Shown: piece by piece, positions 7,568 through 15,425 of the stretch
How the letters are laid out: every line of letters starts with the position of its first letter
Numbering within the stretch: the first letter of the stretch is position 1
Source: Thermoanaerobaculia bacterium
GTDB taxonomy: Bacteria > Acidobacteriota > Thermoanaerobaculia > Multivoradales > J023
Assembly (NCBI GenBank): GCA_030431255.1
Contig: JAUIJL010000021.1
Location: 1-64,000, forward strand
Length of the DNA: 64,000 bases
Reading direction: 5' to 3'
The notes under the pieces: generated by a model
Told to the model about the DNA's origin: nothing
The model's input: only the letters and a program-made list of their open reading frames with translations
Database searches by the model: none
Program-made: the position numbers and the translations under genes

Positions 7568-9201
7568 GCGGCGACGGGAACACTTCTGAAGGAAGCTCCG
7601 TGCTGGGTAGCTCCACCTTTCGCCAAGCCCTCGGCGTCGTGCTCGTGGTTTGGGTGCTGTCGGCTCTCGGCGTCTGGGCTGCGCTCCACCACGACGCTGC
7701 GGAAAGCCCGGAGGAACGTCGGCAGGACATTCAGCGAGCGAAGCATGAGGGGCTGTCAGCGCTGGCCGTGGCCGCCATATGGGAGCAGACCGTTGAAAAG
7801 GAGGAGCCCGAGCCCTTCGACGATCTGGAGGCCGAGGAGCCGGGTGTTGAGGATCCGGAAGAAGAGGAGTGGGATCCCGAAGCAAAAGACGAGGACGACG
7901 AAGCGGACGACGAGGGCGACGAAGAGGGTGAGGACGACGACGAGGCGCGGTTCGAGGCCGCGGACTGGACCGAAGAGCGCGCCTTCGAGCTGCTGAGCGA
8001 GTCGGACGAGCTGTGGCGTGAGCTGGAAGAGATGGATTTGTGCTGGTCGTTGATCGACCGCGATGGCTTTTGGCGGCTCGGCAGCTTCTACTCGGTCCCG
8101 AATTCCGGGGTGAAGGATTCCCATGACGCTTCGATGCTGTTGATCCCAGGGGTTGAGGTCGAAGACCACTTCGAAGACGACCTCCGCCTGCTGCGGGACG
8201 CCCGGTCGCTTCCGGCCGGGGCGGAGGTGGTGGAGTGTTTGATGGCGGAAGAGGTGCTTGCCGACGGCTCCCGTTTACGCATGGGGCGCCAGTGGGAGCG
8301 GCCGGAGCTGGGCGTGCCCCTGATCGCCAGCCTGGCCCTATTGCTCCTTGCTTTGGCCGTGGCAGTGGGCGGTAGCTGGCTGCTGGCCCGGCGCACGGTG
8401 AGCTTCGTGTCGGACCTGCGCTCCGCCCGGGCGCGGCTCGAAGGGGATGCCTTTCCACGGCTCCGCAGACCCGGCGACGGCGGCGATTTCGATCGTGCCG
8501 CGGGTGAAATCAACCGCATTTTGGATCGGCTCGACAGCGCCCTCGGCAGCCTCACCCACGTCACCGACAACATCGCCCACGACCTGCGAACGCCTTTGAC
8601 CCGCCTCCAAGGTCAGCTCGACGTCGTGCGTCGCAGCGGCAGTGCCGACGAGCCCATGCTCGCTGCCGTGCAGGAGGAAGCCGATCAGCTGGTGGCCACC
8701 TTCAACGCCCTGCTGCGCATCGCCCAAGTGGAAAGCGGCAGCCGACGTCGTGGATTCCGACCCTTCGATTTGGCCCAGGTGGTGTCGGATGTCGGCGAGC
8801 TTTACGCCCCGGCCTTCGCCGACGCGGAGCTGGCCTTCGAGCTGCGCAGCCCCGCCGCACCCCTGCGCCTTCAGGGCGACCCCGATCTGTGGATGCAAGC
8901 CCTGTCGAATCTGCTCGATAACGCCTTGAAATACACCCCACCGGGCGGCGCTGTACAACTCGACCTAATCCCCGGTCCGCCGCCGCGCATCGTGCTGCGC
9001 GACTCCGGACCGGGCATCCCCGAAGACGAGCACGGCAAAGTCTTCGAGCGCTTCTACCGCTCCCAACGCCGACCCCGTTCCGGGCCACGGGGGACCGGCC
9101 TGGGCCTCAGCCTAGTGGCCGCCATCTGCGAGCTACACGGCGCTGTAATCCGACTGGAAAACGACGACGGCTTGGTGGTGCGCATCGTATTCCGGCGTTG
9201 A
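7564..9201 (+). CDS. sensor histidine kinase with acidic sensor domain
   Basis: A 545-aa membrane kinase. TM1 is at about 22-42 and TM2 at 250-275; between them lies an extracytoplasmic domain of about 205 residues. Residues 79-132 of that domain are almost entirely Asp and Glu (runs such as EEEEWDPEAKDEDDEADDE). After TM2 come a HAMP-like linker, the HisKA helix with phospho-acceptor His339 (NIAHDLRTPL), and a HATPase domain with N, G1 and G2 boxes (NLLDNALKY, DSGPGIPEDE, GTGLGLSLV). An acidic loop suggests sensing of divalent metals, cationic peptides or pH, but that is inference. Translation is coupled to the regulator upstream. Confidence 0.92.
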   Translation: MSGDGNTSEGSSVLGSSTFRQALGVVLVVWVLSALGVWAALHHDAAESPEERRQDIQRAKHEGLSALAVAAIWEQTVEKEEPEPFDDLEAEEPGVEDPEEEEWDPEAKDEDDEADDEGDEEGEDDDEARFEAADWTEERAFELLSESDELWRELEEMDLCWSLIDRDGFWRLGSFYSVPNSGVKDSHDASMLLIPGVEVEDHFEDDLRLLRDARSLPAGAEVVECLMAEEVLADGSRLRMGRQWERPELGVPLIASLALLLLALAVAVGGSWLLARRTVSFVSDLRSARARLEGDAFPRLRRPGDGGDFDRAAGEINRILDRLDSALGSLTHVTDNIAHDLRTPLTRLQGQLDVVRRSGSADEPMLAAVQEEADQLVATFNALLRIAQVESGSRRRGFRPFDLAQVVSDVGELYAPAFADAELAFELRSPAAPLRLQGDPDLWMQALSNLLDNALKYTPPGGAVQLDLIPGPPPRIVLRDSGPGIPEDEHGKVFERFYRSQRRPRSGPRGTGLGLSLVAAICELHGAVIRLENDDGLVVRIVFRR

Positions 9202-9273
9202 GCGCGGAGCTCGATGCCGAGGGTCTGCGGGCTTTTAGGACCGAAGAATCCCGCCGACGTCGTTGAGGGCTGG

Positions 9274-9290
9274 GTTCATTTTCCGTTCAT
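9274..9290 (+). promoter_or_regulatory. GTTCAT direct repeat, candidate response-regulator site
   Basis: GTTCAT at 9274-9279 and 9285-9290 has an 11-bp period, i.e. one helical turn, as in OmpR-family binding sites. It lies about 40 bp before the start of the secreted repeat protein at 9331 and uses the same word (as ATGAAC) that is repeated at 6806 and 6820. It may let the upstream response regulator control the downstream gene. Confidence 0.4.
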
Positions 9291-9330
9291 CGCCCCATTG
9301 GTACCTTGGCGAGAACAGAAAGGAACACCC

Positions 9331-12300
9331 ATGCACACTCACCATCTCGGTTTCGTCCCATCTACCTCGCGGATACTTCTACGCCGAGCTTGCCGGCTTC
9401 GGTTTCTGGCCTCGGTTTTGAACGTGCTGACCGTCACGACCCCTCTAGCGACCCTGGCCTTGGCGAGCCTGGCTGTGGTCTCCCCGGCTGCCGCCCAATG
9501 GACGGCGGAGAGCCCGCGGCCCACCTATCTCAACGTCAACGGCGTGGCCGCCACCAGCCCCACCCACGTCTTCTTGGCCACCGCCGATGACAGCTTCGAC
9601 GACGGCGGCGCGCTTTTCGAATCCACCGACGGCGGCGACACCTTCGTGCAACGGGATGTTCCCTTCAGTCTCGGGTCGGGTTTGAACGGTCTTTTTTTCC
9701 TCGACGAGCAACACGGCTGGGCCTGGGGCAACGTGAATTACCGCACCCTCGACGGAGGCGCCACCTGGACGGAGCTGCCCCTGCTCGGCTCGACCTATTT
9801 CATGGATTTCTTTTCGCCGAGCTTCGGGTTGGCGACCGGCAATTTCGGCGTTATGACCTCGTCCGACGGCGGCCTGAGCTGGTCGAGCTCGCCCCACGGA
9901 ATCTTCACTTTGGATTTCGCCGACGGCTCCACCGGTCTGGGAGCGTCGGCGGCCGGCATTTACCGCACGGCGGACGGGGGCGCCACCTTCATCCAGACGT
10001 TGGAGGGCGAAGCGGATGACGTCGCTTTCTTGACCTCCACCGTGGCGGTGGCGATCGTCGACGGCGGCTTCCAGCGTTCGACCGACGGCGGGCTGACTTG
10101 GCTGAGCGGCCCAGACGCGCTCTTGCGCGACCGAGTGGAGGCGATTTCGTCGGATACCGTGCTCGCGTGGAGCGCGAGCGGCAGCTTCCCCGACCCCGAC
10201 GAGCGCATTCTGCGATCGACGGACGGTGGCCAGACCTGGAGCGACCTCGGCGAGCTGTTGCCGGCGGGCGTGCTGGCTTGGGCGATCCCCGCGCTTTCGG
10301 TTGTCGTAGGCGCCGATCTCGATGGGGGGCTGTGGCGCTCGACCGACGGCGGCGCCACCTTCTCACAGGTCTTCGTCTCGCCCGGTCCGCGCCCGGGATT
10401 CATCGGCAGCTCACGGCCGGTCTTCGCCGACGCCACCACCGGCTACTTCGCCTACGGACCGGGTTTCGTGCTCAAAACCGTGGACGGCGGCTCCTCATGG
10501 CAGCAGATATCGAGCGGCTCAGCCCACAACCTCGCGGGCCTCGCCCGTTTTGACGACGGCTCCATGGTAGCGGTGGGTGAAGCGGCAACATGGATCCGCG
10601 GCGCCGCCTCCGACCGCTGGCAGATAGTTCCGGCGCCGGGGGCCGGCGACTTCATGGCGGTGGAGGTGATCGGTCCCGCCGACGCCTTGATGATCGACGA
10701 CGGTGGACAGCTCTTCCACAGCACCGACCAAGGCGCGGTCTGGACCCCCGCGCCGACCCCGGCTCCCGGTCTCATCGGTCGTGATCTTGCCTTTACCACC
10801 GCGCTCGACGGCTGGGCGACCGGCTCCTCTTTCAGCACCAGCGCGCTTCAGCACACCACCGACGGCGGCGCCACCTGGACGCCGGTGGACGGCGTGCTCG
10901 GGGACTACCGTGCGGTCGACGTGGTCGGCGCGGGGGTCTGGGCCGGGCGATCCGACGGTTGGGTGCAGCGATCGACCGACGGTGGCCTCAGCTGGACGGC
11001 GATGCGATTGCCCGGACCGTCACCCTCGCTGCGCGATCTCGATTTCTCGAGCCCATCGAGCGGTTTCGCCGCCGGTGCCGGTGGGTACGCGGCGCGCACC
11101 ACCGACGGTGGAGCGACCTGGCAAGCTCTGCCGACCCCCGATTCGAGCCATGTGTTCGTCGCGGTCGAAGCGGTCGGTGCCGACGAGGTGTGGCTCGCCA
11201 CCGCGGCCGGCGGGCTGTTGCACTCGGCCAACGGCGGCGCCAATTGGTCCCAGGTCGACGCCGATCCCGGCGCGACCGGTTTCGGCTCCTACGGAGCGCT
11301 TGCGGTGTCGCCCTCGGGCCTCGCCTGGGTAGCGGGCTCGCGCGGCTCGATCCGGCGTTTCAACGGCCCACTGCCTCCGCCGTTGAACCAGCCGCCGGAT
11401 GCGTCCTTCACCTTCGCCGCCGCCGGCCAAACCGTCGACTTCACGGACACGTCGAGCGACCTCGACGGATCGATCGTCGCCTGGGCGTGGGATTTCGGAG
11501 ACGGCAACGTGTCGAGTGTCCAACATCCGAGCCACACCTACACCACCGCCGACACCTTCCACGTCTTGCTCACCGTCACCGACGACGACGGAGCCACCGA
11601 CATTTACGGTCGATTCGTGGTGGCACAGCCCGGCCCGGGAGGCACCTTCGGAGACTTCGAGGAGGTGACGCCCCCCGATCCGCTCTTTGTGACGCCCCAA
11701 GACGAGGATTTCTGGGTCACCACGACCGCCCCCGGCGACTACGACGGTGACGGCGATCTCGACGTTGCCGTGCTCGGTTTCTATGTGGTCTACAACACCA
11801 GTGTTCAGCATCGGTTGGTGCTCTTCCGAAACGACGGCGAAGCGACGCCCACGCGTTGGAGCTTCACCTACGTCGATCTGCTGCTCGACACGCCAGTGGG
11901 GACACTGAGCGCCGGGGCGTCCGACATGGCCTGGGGCGACGCTGACGGTGACGGCGACCTCGATTTGGTGGTGGGCTCGAACGGCCTCACCGTGCTCTAT
12001 CGCAACGACGACGCCGTCCTGACACCCACCGCCACCGTGCTTCCGCCGTACGGCGAGGACAACTTTCAGGCGGATTTCGATCTCGACTCCATCTCCTGGG
12101 CCGACTTCGACAACGACGGTGACTTGGACCTGCTGGTGCCTTCGGTCTTCGAGCCCGGCACCGGCTACCGAACCGCCCTGTTGCGCAACGACGGCATCGA
12201 CGGTGGTGTCTTCATCTTCACCGAGGTGCAAGTCGGCTTGGCGGCCACCCGTCACGCCCAATCGACCTGGGCCGACGACGACGGCGACGAGGATCTCGAC

Positions 12301-13284
12301 CTGTTGCTGATCAATCAGGTCCCGAATACCGGCCAGGGTTTCATCCACCGTTATCGCAATGACGGCGGCGGTCTGTTTACCGCGGAGCCACTGCTCGACG
12401 GTCTGAAGGTCGAGCACGGCGAAGCCGAATGGGGTGACGCCGACGCCGACGGCGACCTCGACATTTTGATCGCGGGGCGCACGGTCGATGCCGAAGGGGT
12501 GATTGAGCACGCCATGGTGATCCATCGCAACGACGGTGGCGTCTATACGCGAGTCGAGGTCATCGGATGCCCGGCCTGTGACGGCTGGTACGACCTCGTC
12601 GCGACCAGCTGGGCGGATTACGACTCCGACGGTGACGTCGACATCCTGGTGGCGGGCACCTACCATTCGGGCCAACAGATCGAAGGTCGTGCCAAGGTCT
12701 TCGTCGGCGATGGGACCGGCTTCCTCGATTCGGGTGGCCAGCTGCCGGCTCCTCTGTCGTCGGGCTCGCGTGGCGGCACCTTCGGGTGGCTCGACCTCGA
12801 CGGTGACGGCGATCTCGACTATTTCATCGCCGGCCAATATTACGTGCCGGGCGGCAACGGCTTGGTGGAGGCGCAGATGCACGTCTACCGCAACGACATC
12901 GACGTCCAAAACCAGCCACCGATGGCACCTACCTTGCCCTCGGCCCAGGTCGAGGAGGGTGGCACCGTGCGCCTGTTCTGGAATCCGTCGACCGACGACC
13001 TGACCCCGTCCCACGCTCTGACCTACGACCTCAGCCTGTACCGTGGTGGTCTGCCGGTCGAGACGCCGCGAAGGGAGCCACGCCCGGGCAGCCTCGACAC
13101 CACCGGCAGCTGGACCCTCGAAGGTCTAGCGGCCGGCGACTACACCTGGCAAGTGAGGGCGGTCGACAGCGCTTTCAACGCCGGCCCACCGGCCGGAGGC
13201 ACCTTCACCGTCGGCCAGGTCCTGCCGGCGGAGATCTTCACCGACGGCTTCGAAAGCGGAGATCTCAGCAGCTGGGGCCAATGA
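9331..13284 (+). CDS. large secreted YCF48/PKD/FG-GAP repeat protein
   Basis: A 1317-aa secreted protein. An N-terminal signal peptide of unusual length (about 58 residues, ending SPAAAQ) is followed by about 13 YCF48/BNR-like propeller repeats with the ...STDGG.TW... pattern (to about residue 680). Next come a PKD domain (WDFGDGNVSSVQHPSHTY), about seven FG-GAP/VCBS repeats with Ca-binding-like D.DGDGDLD loops, and a fibronectin-III-like domain. It ends IFTDGFESGDLSSWGQ, a tail shared with the DUF1501 protein. The start at ATG 9331 has AAAGGAA upstream. The role is probably extracellular or outer-surface binding; no catalytic domain was seen. It follows the two-component genes by about 130 bp. 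Confidence 0.88.
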   Translation: MHTHHLGFVPSTSRILLRRACRLRFLASVLNVLTVTTPLATLALASLAVVSPAAAQWTAESPRPTYLNVNGVAATSPTHVFLATADDSFDDGGALFESTDGGDTFVQRDVPFSLGSGLNGLFFLDEQHGWAWGNVNYRTLDGGATWTELPLLGSTYFMDFFSPSFGLATGNFGVMTSSDGGLSWSSSPHGIFTLDFADGSTGLGASAAGIYRTADGGATFIQTLEGEADDVAFLTSTVAVAIVDGGFQRSTDGGLTWLSGPDALLRDRVEAISSDTVLAWSASGSFPDPDERILRSTDGGQTWSDLGELLPAGVLAWAIPALSVVVGADLDGGLWRSTDGGATFSQVFVSPGPRPGFIGSSRPVFADATTGYFAYGPGFVLKTVDGGSSWQQISSGSAHNLAGLARFDDGSMVAVGEAATWIRGAASDRWQIVPAPGAGDFMAVEVIGPADALMIDDGGQLFHSTDQGAVWTPAPTPAPGLIGRDLAFTTALDGWATGSSFSTSALQHTTDGGATWTPVDGVLGDYRAVDVVGAGVWAGRSDGWVQRSTDGGLSWTAMRLPGPSPSLRDLDFSSPSSGFAAGAGGYAARTTDGGATWQALPTPDSSHVFVAVEAVGADEVWLATAAGGLLHSANGGANWSQVDADPGATGFGSYGALAVSPSGLAWVAGSRGSIRRFNGPLPPPLNQPPDASFTFAAAGQTVDFTDTSSDLDGSIVAWAWDFGDGNVSSVQHPSHTYTTADTFHVLLTVTDDDGATDIYGRFVVAQPGPGGTFGDFEEVTPPDPLFVTPQDEDFWVTTTAPGDYDGDGDLDVAVLGFYVVYNTSVQHRLVLFRNDGEATPTRWSFTYVDLLLDTPVGTLSAGASDMAWGDADGDGDLDLVVGSNGLTVLYRNDDAVLTPTATVLPPYGEDNFQADFDLDSISWADFDNDGDLDLLVPSVFEPGTGYRTALLRNDGIDGGVFIFTEVQVGLAATRHAQSTWADDDGDEDLDLLLINQVPNTGQGFIHRYRNDGGGLFTAEPLLDGLKVEHGEAEWGDADADGDLDILIAGRTVDAEGVIEHAMVIHRNDGGVYTRVEVIGCPACDGWYDLVATSWADYDSDGDVDILVAGTYHSGQQIEGRAKVFVGDGTGFLDSGGQLPAPLSSGSRGGTFGWLDLDGDGDLDYFIAGQYYVPGGNGLVEAQMHVYRNDIDVQNQPPMAPTLPSAQVEEGGTVRLFWNPSTDDLTPSHALTYDLSLYRGGLPVETPRREPRPGSLDTTGSWTLEGLAAGDYTWQVRAVDSAFNAGPPAGGTFTVGQVLPAEIFTDGFESGDLSSWGQ

Positions 13285-13357
13285 CCGGGTCGCGTGGGTT
13301 GGGTCGTGGGACCCCGTGTGGCGGGCAAGCCTGAGGCCGAGCTAGGATATGCCTCCG

Positions 13358-13380
13358 TCAACCCCGTGCATGGGGGTTGA
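13358..13380. terminator. hairpin after the repeat-protein gene
   Basis: TCAACCCC (13358-13365) pairs perfectly with GGGGTTGA (13373-13380) around a 7-nt loop, followed by GACCTTTTC. It can terminate the gene ending at 13284, and lies just before the small ORF at 13416. Confidence 0.5.
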
Positions 13381-13415
13381 GACCTTTTCGGAATGCAGAT
13401 GTTTAGGAGACGCTG

Positions 13416-13511
13416 ATGAACGTGACGACCCACCTACGAGCCGGCGACGGAGACAACTCCCAGGACGACGACAGCGGTCACGAGAACGTGGCCCGTTTCA
13501 ACGTCGAGTAG
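13416..13511 (+). CDS. candidate 31-aa peptide gene
   Basis: ATG at 13416 is preceded by AGGAGA at a 5-nt spacing and opens a 31-codon frame. The peptide is hydrophilic, with an acidic low-complexity core (GDGDNSQDDDSGHENV) and no signal or membrane segment. It is bracketed by a hairpin upstream (13358-13380) and a perfect 13-bp hairpin 27 bp downstream (13539-13566), so it looks like an independent small transcription unit. I know no family for it; a peptide modified after translation, a leader peptide or a regulatory small protein are all possible. Confidence 0.5.
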   Translation: MNVTTHLRAGDGDNSQDDDSGHENVARFNVE

Positions 13512-13538
13512 GGGCGTCCTGGGGGACACCACACCGTC

Positions 13539-13566
13539 GGGACCCATCGCATCTGCGATGGGTCCC
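13539..13566 (+). terminator. terminator of the small ORF
   Basis: A perfect 13-bp stem (GGGACCCATCGCA and its complement) closes a 2-nt centre. TTCGTCCT follows, a weak T-tract. Its position 27 bp after the stop at 13511 fits termination of the small gene. Confidence 0.65.
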
Positions 13567-13604
13567 TTCGTCCTGCTTCCACATCCTCTTGCCTGTCGCT
13601 GACG

Positions 13605-13634
13605 TTGACGCATTGCGCTTTTTCACTGTACACT
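13605..13634 (+). promoter_or_regulatory. candidate sigma70 promoter
   Basis: TTGACG (13605-13610) and TACACT (13629-13634) are separated by 18 bp. The site lies about 170 bp upstream of the Cys-rich protein gene at 13806 and would leave a long 5' leader in this otherwise AT-richer stretch. Confidence 0.4.
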
Positions 13635-13805
13635 CCGCGGAGCAAGCCGTTCTTCTCAGTTTAGCCGAATCTTTCGGGGGTCTCTCATCCTCGGGCGAGT
13701 GGCGGAGCACCTTTTGTTGTTGGGAGCGATACCCATAACAAGAGCGCTTGAGAAGACACGGCCATAAGGTACGTTAAAAAGATTATTTATCATGGAGGGA
13801 AGTCG

Positions 13806-14150
13806 ATGGCAGAGCTGCGCCGTGTCGTAAATCTAAAACGTTTTCTAAACATCCGGAAACCCGCTTGGGCGATAGCCCTTCTATTGTCGATGGCCTGGTT
13901 CTGGCCACAAGAGCCGGCTGAAGCTATCAATGCCTGTCTTACGGTGAAATCCGTCCAGAGCTGCGGGGATACGAGCTGCACCAAGAGCTTTACGTCTCTG
14001 AAGATTCTGTCGCAAAGCCTGGCGCTACCCGGTGATAGTGGGTATACGATGGGTACACCCTGTGGCTGGAAGTTTTGCTCAACGTTGGTCTGCTCTTGCG
14101 GTGAGCCGTTGGGAAAAAATATCTGTGATGGTGAGGATCCCTGTCTATGA
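13806..14150 (+). CDS. Cys-rich secreted small protein
   Basis: A 114-aa protein. A basic N-region (KRFLNIRKPAW) and hydrophobic helix (AIALLLSMAWFW) form a signal peptide likely cleaved near AEA, residue 40. The mature part of about 74 residues contains nine cysteines, including PCGWKFCSTLVCSC, which suggests several disulphides outside the cytoplasm. ATG at 13806 has GGAGGGA upstream. The stop overlaps the start of the next gene (ATGA at 14147-14150), so the two products are made together. I recognise no family. Cys-rich toxins, enzyme inhibitors and adhesive small proteins have similar size, but none is supported by a motif. Confidence 0.7.
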   Translation: MAELRRVVNLKRFLNIRKPAWAIALLLSMAWFWPQEPAEAINACLTVKSVQSCGDTSCTKSFTSLKILSQSLALPGDSGYTMGTPCGWKFCSTLVCSCGEPLGKNICDGEDPCL

Positions 14151-15142
14151 AAAGCGTGATTGACTTTGAGCCGATGTCGCCGCGGAAAGTGGCTCTTGTC
14201 CTGCTCGGGCTGCTGATGCCGATGCTCATGCCGGGCCTGGCCGTTGGATCGGAGCTGCCGCAGGAGCTTCGGGACCTTCGCGATTTTTATCGGGGTCTCG
14301 AGTCGGTTTACCTCAAGACGAAAGTCGAGATCAGCATTCGGGCCCCGCTCTACGAGGGACATTCCGCGCCGGTCGAGGGGGCCGGGGTCATTGAGCATTG
14401 GGAAAACGAGCAAGGGTTTCGCACCCGCGCCTCGTTCGACCCTCGTCTGCAATTGGTCTCGAATCTCGATATCGCGATGAGCGAAGGCGACTTCCGTATT
14501 TACGATCCCGCCGCCGACTTATTGGCGATCGAAGAGCCGGAGCACCTTGTGGACGGCTTGGTTTCGGTGCCCTTGCCGACACCTAATCCGCTTTACCTGC
14601 CGGCGCTCTTCCTGGCTCCCGGCGACGATGCTTGCCCCGCGTGCCAAATGAGCTTGGACTATGTGTCGGAAACCTCCCGATGGCAGGCAGCCCATGCCGA
14701 CATGGCGGTCGACGAAGGTGCATCTCCGAGCACAGCGGAACGGTTCATCGGCTATCGAGAGGGTGATCCCTATCGAATGCGGATCCATTTCGGACCGACG
14801 AAGCCGCCGAAACCGGCTCTCGCAAGGAGCGTTGCGCCCATAGGCTCGAGGGGCATCGTGCGCATGGAAAGACTCCGAGCCGACGGTGAGGTGCTCGCCA
14901 CCTACGTGTTTTCCGATTTCAGGCCGGTGAACGGTGCTGAAGGACGGCTCTTCCCCATGCGGATCCAGGTCGCAGCCCACGCTCCGGGCGAGGAGCCGAG
15001 CCGCAGCACGCCCGTGATGACGGAGTATTCGATCGAGGCGCTCGAGATCAACGAGCCGGTGGCGAGATCGGCCCTGGTCGTCGATCCGGGCAAAGACACC
15101 GCGGTGTGGAGCCGCGGCGAGCTCCTAGTCGCGGCGGAGTAG
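14147..15142 (+). CDS. secreted protein of unknown function (LolA-like layout)
   Basis: A 331-aa protein with a signal peptide (hydrophobic VALVLLGLLMPMLMPGLAVG, cleavage near residue 35). The mature part begins ELPQELRDLRDFYRGLESVYLK and is rich in predicted beta strands with ...IYDP..DLLAIEEPE, a pattern like outer-membrane lipoprotein carrier or DUF2092-type proteins that bind lipids in a half-barrel. That likeness is weak. A CPAC motif near residue 165 could be redox active or structural. It is translationally coupled to the Cys-rich protein upstream and followed by a strong hairpin, so the pair is a two-gene operon. Confidence 0.7.
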   Translation: MKSVIDFEPMSPRKVALVLLGLLMPMLMPGLAVGSELPQELRDLRDFYRGLESVYLKTKVEISIRAPLYEGHSAPVEGAGVIEHWENEQGFRTRASFDPRLQLVSNLDIAMSEGDFRIYDPAADLLAIEEPEHLVDGLVSVPLPTPNPLYLPALFLAPGDDACPACQMSLDYVSETSRWQAAHADMAVDEGASPSTAERFIGYREGDPYRMRIHFGPTKPPKPALARSVAPIGSRGIVRMERLRADGEVLATYVFSDFRPVNGAEGRLFPMRIQVAAHAPGEEPSRSTPVMTEYSIEALEINEPVARSALVVDPGKDTAVWSRGELLVAAE

Positions 15143-15165
15143 AGCCGGCATATTGCTCATTTGAC

Positions 15166-15195
15166 CGAGGCCCATCGTAAATACGGTGGGCCTCG
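15166..15195 (+). terminator. terminator of the Cys-rich operon
   Basis: CGAGGCCCA pairs with TGGGCCTCG; the inner CGTA/TACG also pairs across a T-G wobble, giving about 14 bp of stem around an AA loop. AATCTTATG follows. It lies 24 bp after the stop at 15142. Confidence 0.75.
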
Positions 15196-15223
15196 AATCT
15201 TATGACTTGGGTCGATCCCCGGC

Positions 15224-15410
15224 TCAGATGGCCTCATCCATGGATTGGTGCAGGAGCCCCAGCTCCAGGACCACTCTTCGCGACGGCTCGGCGCTGACGT
15301 TCTCCACCGGTGAATCGGCGAGCTTCGAGTCGGCAATGGTCACCACCGTGTCGTAGAGGGCTTGCGGACGGGTGCTGTGCAAGCCGATGTCGCGGATGTT
15401 GCCGTCGTCG
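15224..15410 (-). pseudogene. relic of an MscS-type channel gene
   Basis: Read on the minus strand the frame gives GNIRDIGLHSTRPQALYDTV, ...SPVENVSAEPSRRVVLELGL, then directly LHQSMDEAI and a stop. The intact MscS protein at 22521-23588 has GNIREIGLRSTRLQTLSGTV, SPVENVSAEPSRKVTLELGL and, about 85 residues later, LHQSMDEAN. The relic therefore carries only the last third of the gene with an internal in-frame deletion of roughly 255 bp. Similarity continues past the stop into the 3' flank (from about 15212), showing that DNA, not just protein, was duplicated. It ends where the next gene's signal peptide begins. Confidence 0.88.
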
Positions 15411-15425
15411 GTATATGGTTCGGCG

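Noticed and set aside
11020..13014. 664-codon frame on the minus strand
   Set aside because: It is antisense to the YCF48/FG-GAP protein. Repetitive D/G codons of that gene leave open frames on the opposite strand; no ribosome site and no domain pattern.
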